Shown here in pieces: positions 5,620 through 5,861 of a stretch of 5,861 nt of DNA. Position numbers and translations under genes: made by a program. The stretch spans positions 1 to 5,861 of the forward strand of contig DAOVKX010000065.1 of the NCBI GenBank assembly GCA_030631505.1, read 5' to 3'. Numbering within the stretch: position 1 is the first letter of the stretch; each line of letters opens with the position of its first letter. The stretch is from Candidatus Nanohaloarchaea archaeon. Lineage in GTDB: Archaea > EX4484-52 > DAOVKX01. The notes below the pieces were generated by a model. That model did no database searches. It was given only the letters and a program-made list of their open reading frames with translations, and was not told the origin of the DNA.

Positions 5620-5861
5620 ATGATATCATTTATTAAAACACTTTTCAGATTCTTTAAGGGAATCAGGGAAACTATTGAAGACCCGGAAGTGAGAGCACTG
5701 CTGTTTCTCGTTATAATTACTTTAATCCCGGGAACCTTGTTTTATATGTATGTGGAAGGATGGACCCCCATCGACGCTTTTTATTTCACTGTGATAACGC
5801 TCAGCACTATTGGCTATGGGGATCTGGCTCCGGTTACGAACATAGGAAAACTGTTCACAGT
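5620..5861 (+). CDS. Potassium channel, two-helix pore type (Ion_trans_2), 3' end outside window
   Basis: Eighty complete codons are visible. Residues 1-27 form an amphipathic, charged N-terminus ([26 protein letters not shown]). About 28-46 are the first membrane helix ([19 protein letters not shown]). [15 protein letters not shown] is the pore helix, and TIGYGDLAP is the K+ selectivity filter with the canonical GYG. The second helix would start right at the window edge. There is no S1-S4 voltage sensor before the pore, so this is a KcsA/MthK-like two-helix channel. Many archaeal relatives carry a cytoplasmic RCK (TrkA-N) gating domain after the second helix; whether this one does cannot be seen. 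The antiporter upstream on the same strand suggests a shared role in K+/pH balance. Confidence 0.9.
   Translation, partial: MISFIKTLFRFFKGIRETIEDPEVRALLFLVIITLIPGTLFYMYVEGWTPIDAFYFTVITLSTIGYGDLAPVTNIGKLFT

Overview
The window looks archaeal, most likely from an uncultivated DPANN-type lineage, although the lineage is an inference. The evidence is as follows. The protein at 103-939 opens with an archaeal class III (type IV pilin-like) signal, RKAQLSLA, followed by a hydrophobic helix. The gene at 4363 has no Shine-Dalgarno site but has a TATATAA box centred 27 bases upstream, the geometry of a leaderless archaeal transcript. Other starts carry GGTG/GAGGT sites that fit the archaeal 16S tail. 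Giant cysteine-rich surface proteins with GVCEP and NGDEEGIDCGG modules are, from general knowledge, common in such genomes.

Layout: 1-102 is the Gly-rich C-terminal tail of a gene that began outside the window. Its TAA directly abuts the ATG of a 278-residue pilin-like protein (103-939). That gene overlaps by 19 bases a 1125-residue membrane-anchored protein with about 90 cysteines (921-4298). The three reading frames are tightly coupled and are read as one operon for surface or secreted proteins. After a 64-base gap holding a TATA box comes a 382-residue CPA2-type cation/proton antiporter (4363-5511). After a further 108 bases begins a two-helix-type potassium channel with a TIGYGD filter (5620 to the window end, incomplete). 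All genes are on the + strand; I saw no RNA gene, mobile element or CRISPR array.

How the genes may work together: the first three probably build a cell-surface structure, in which small pilin-like subunits and one very large disulfide-rich subunit are anchored by N-terminal helices that a prepilin peptidase could process. The last two form a separate ion-homeostasis group, since an antiporter and a K+ channel together can tune cytoplasmic pH, K+ and membrane potential. The part most worth study is the 1125-residue protein. It joins several different cysteine modules, including a run of vicinal CC pairs, an acidic PDDEDC segment, tandem NGDEEGIDCGG units with a perfect 29-base DNA repeat, and a C-terminal pair of C-x(8,10)-C-x(10,14)-C-x4-C units.
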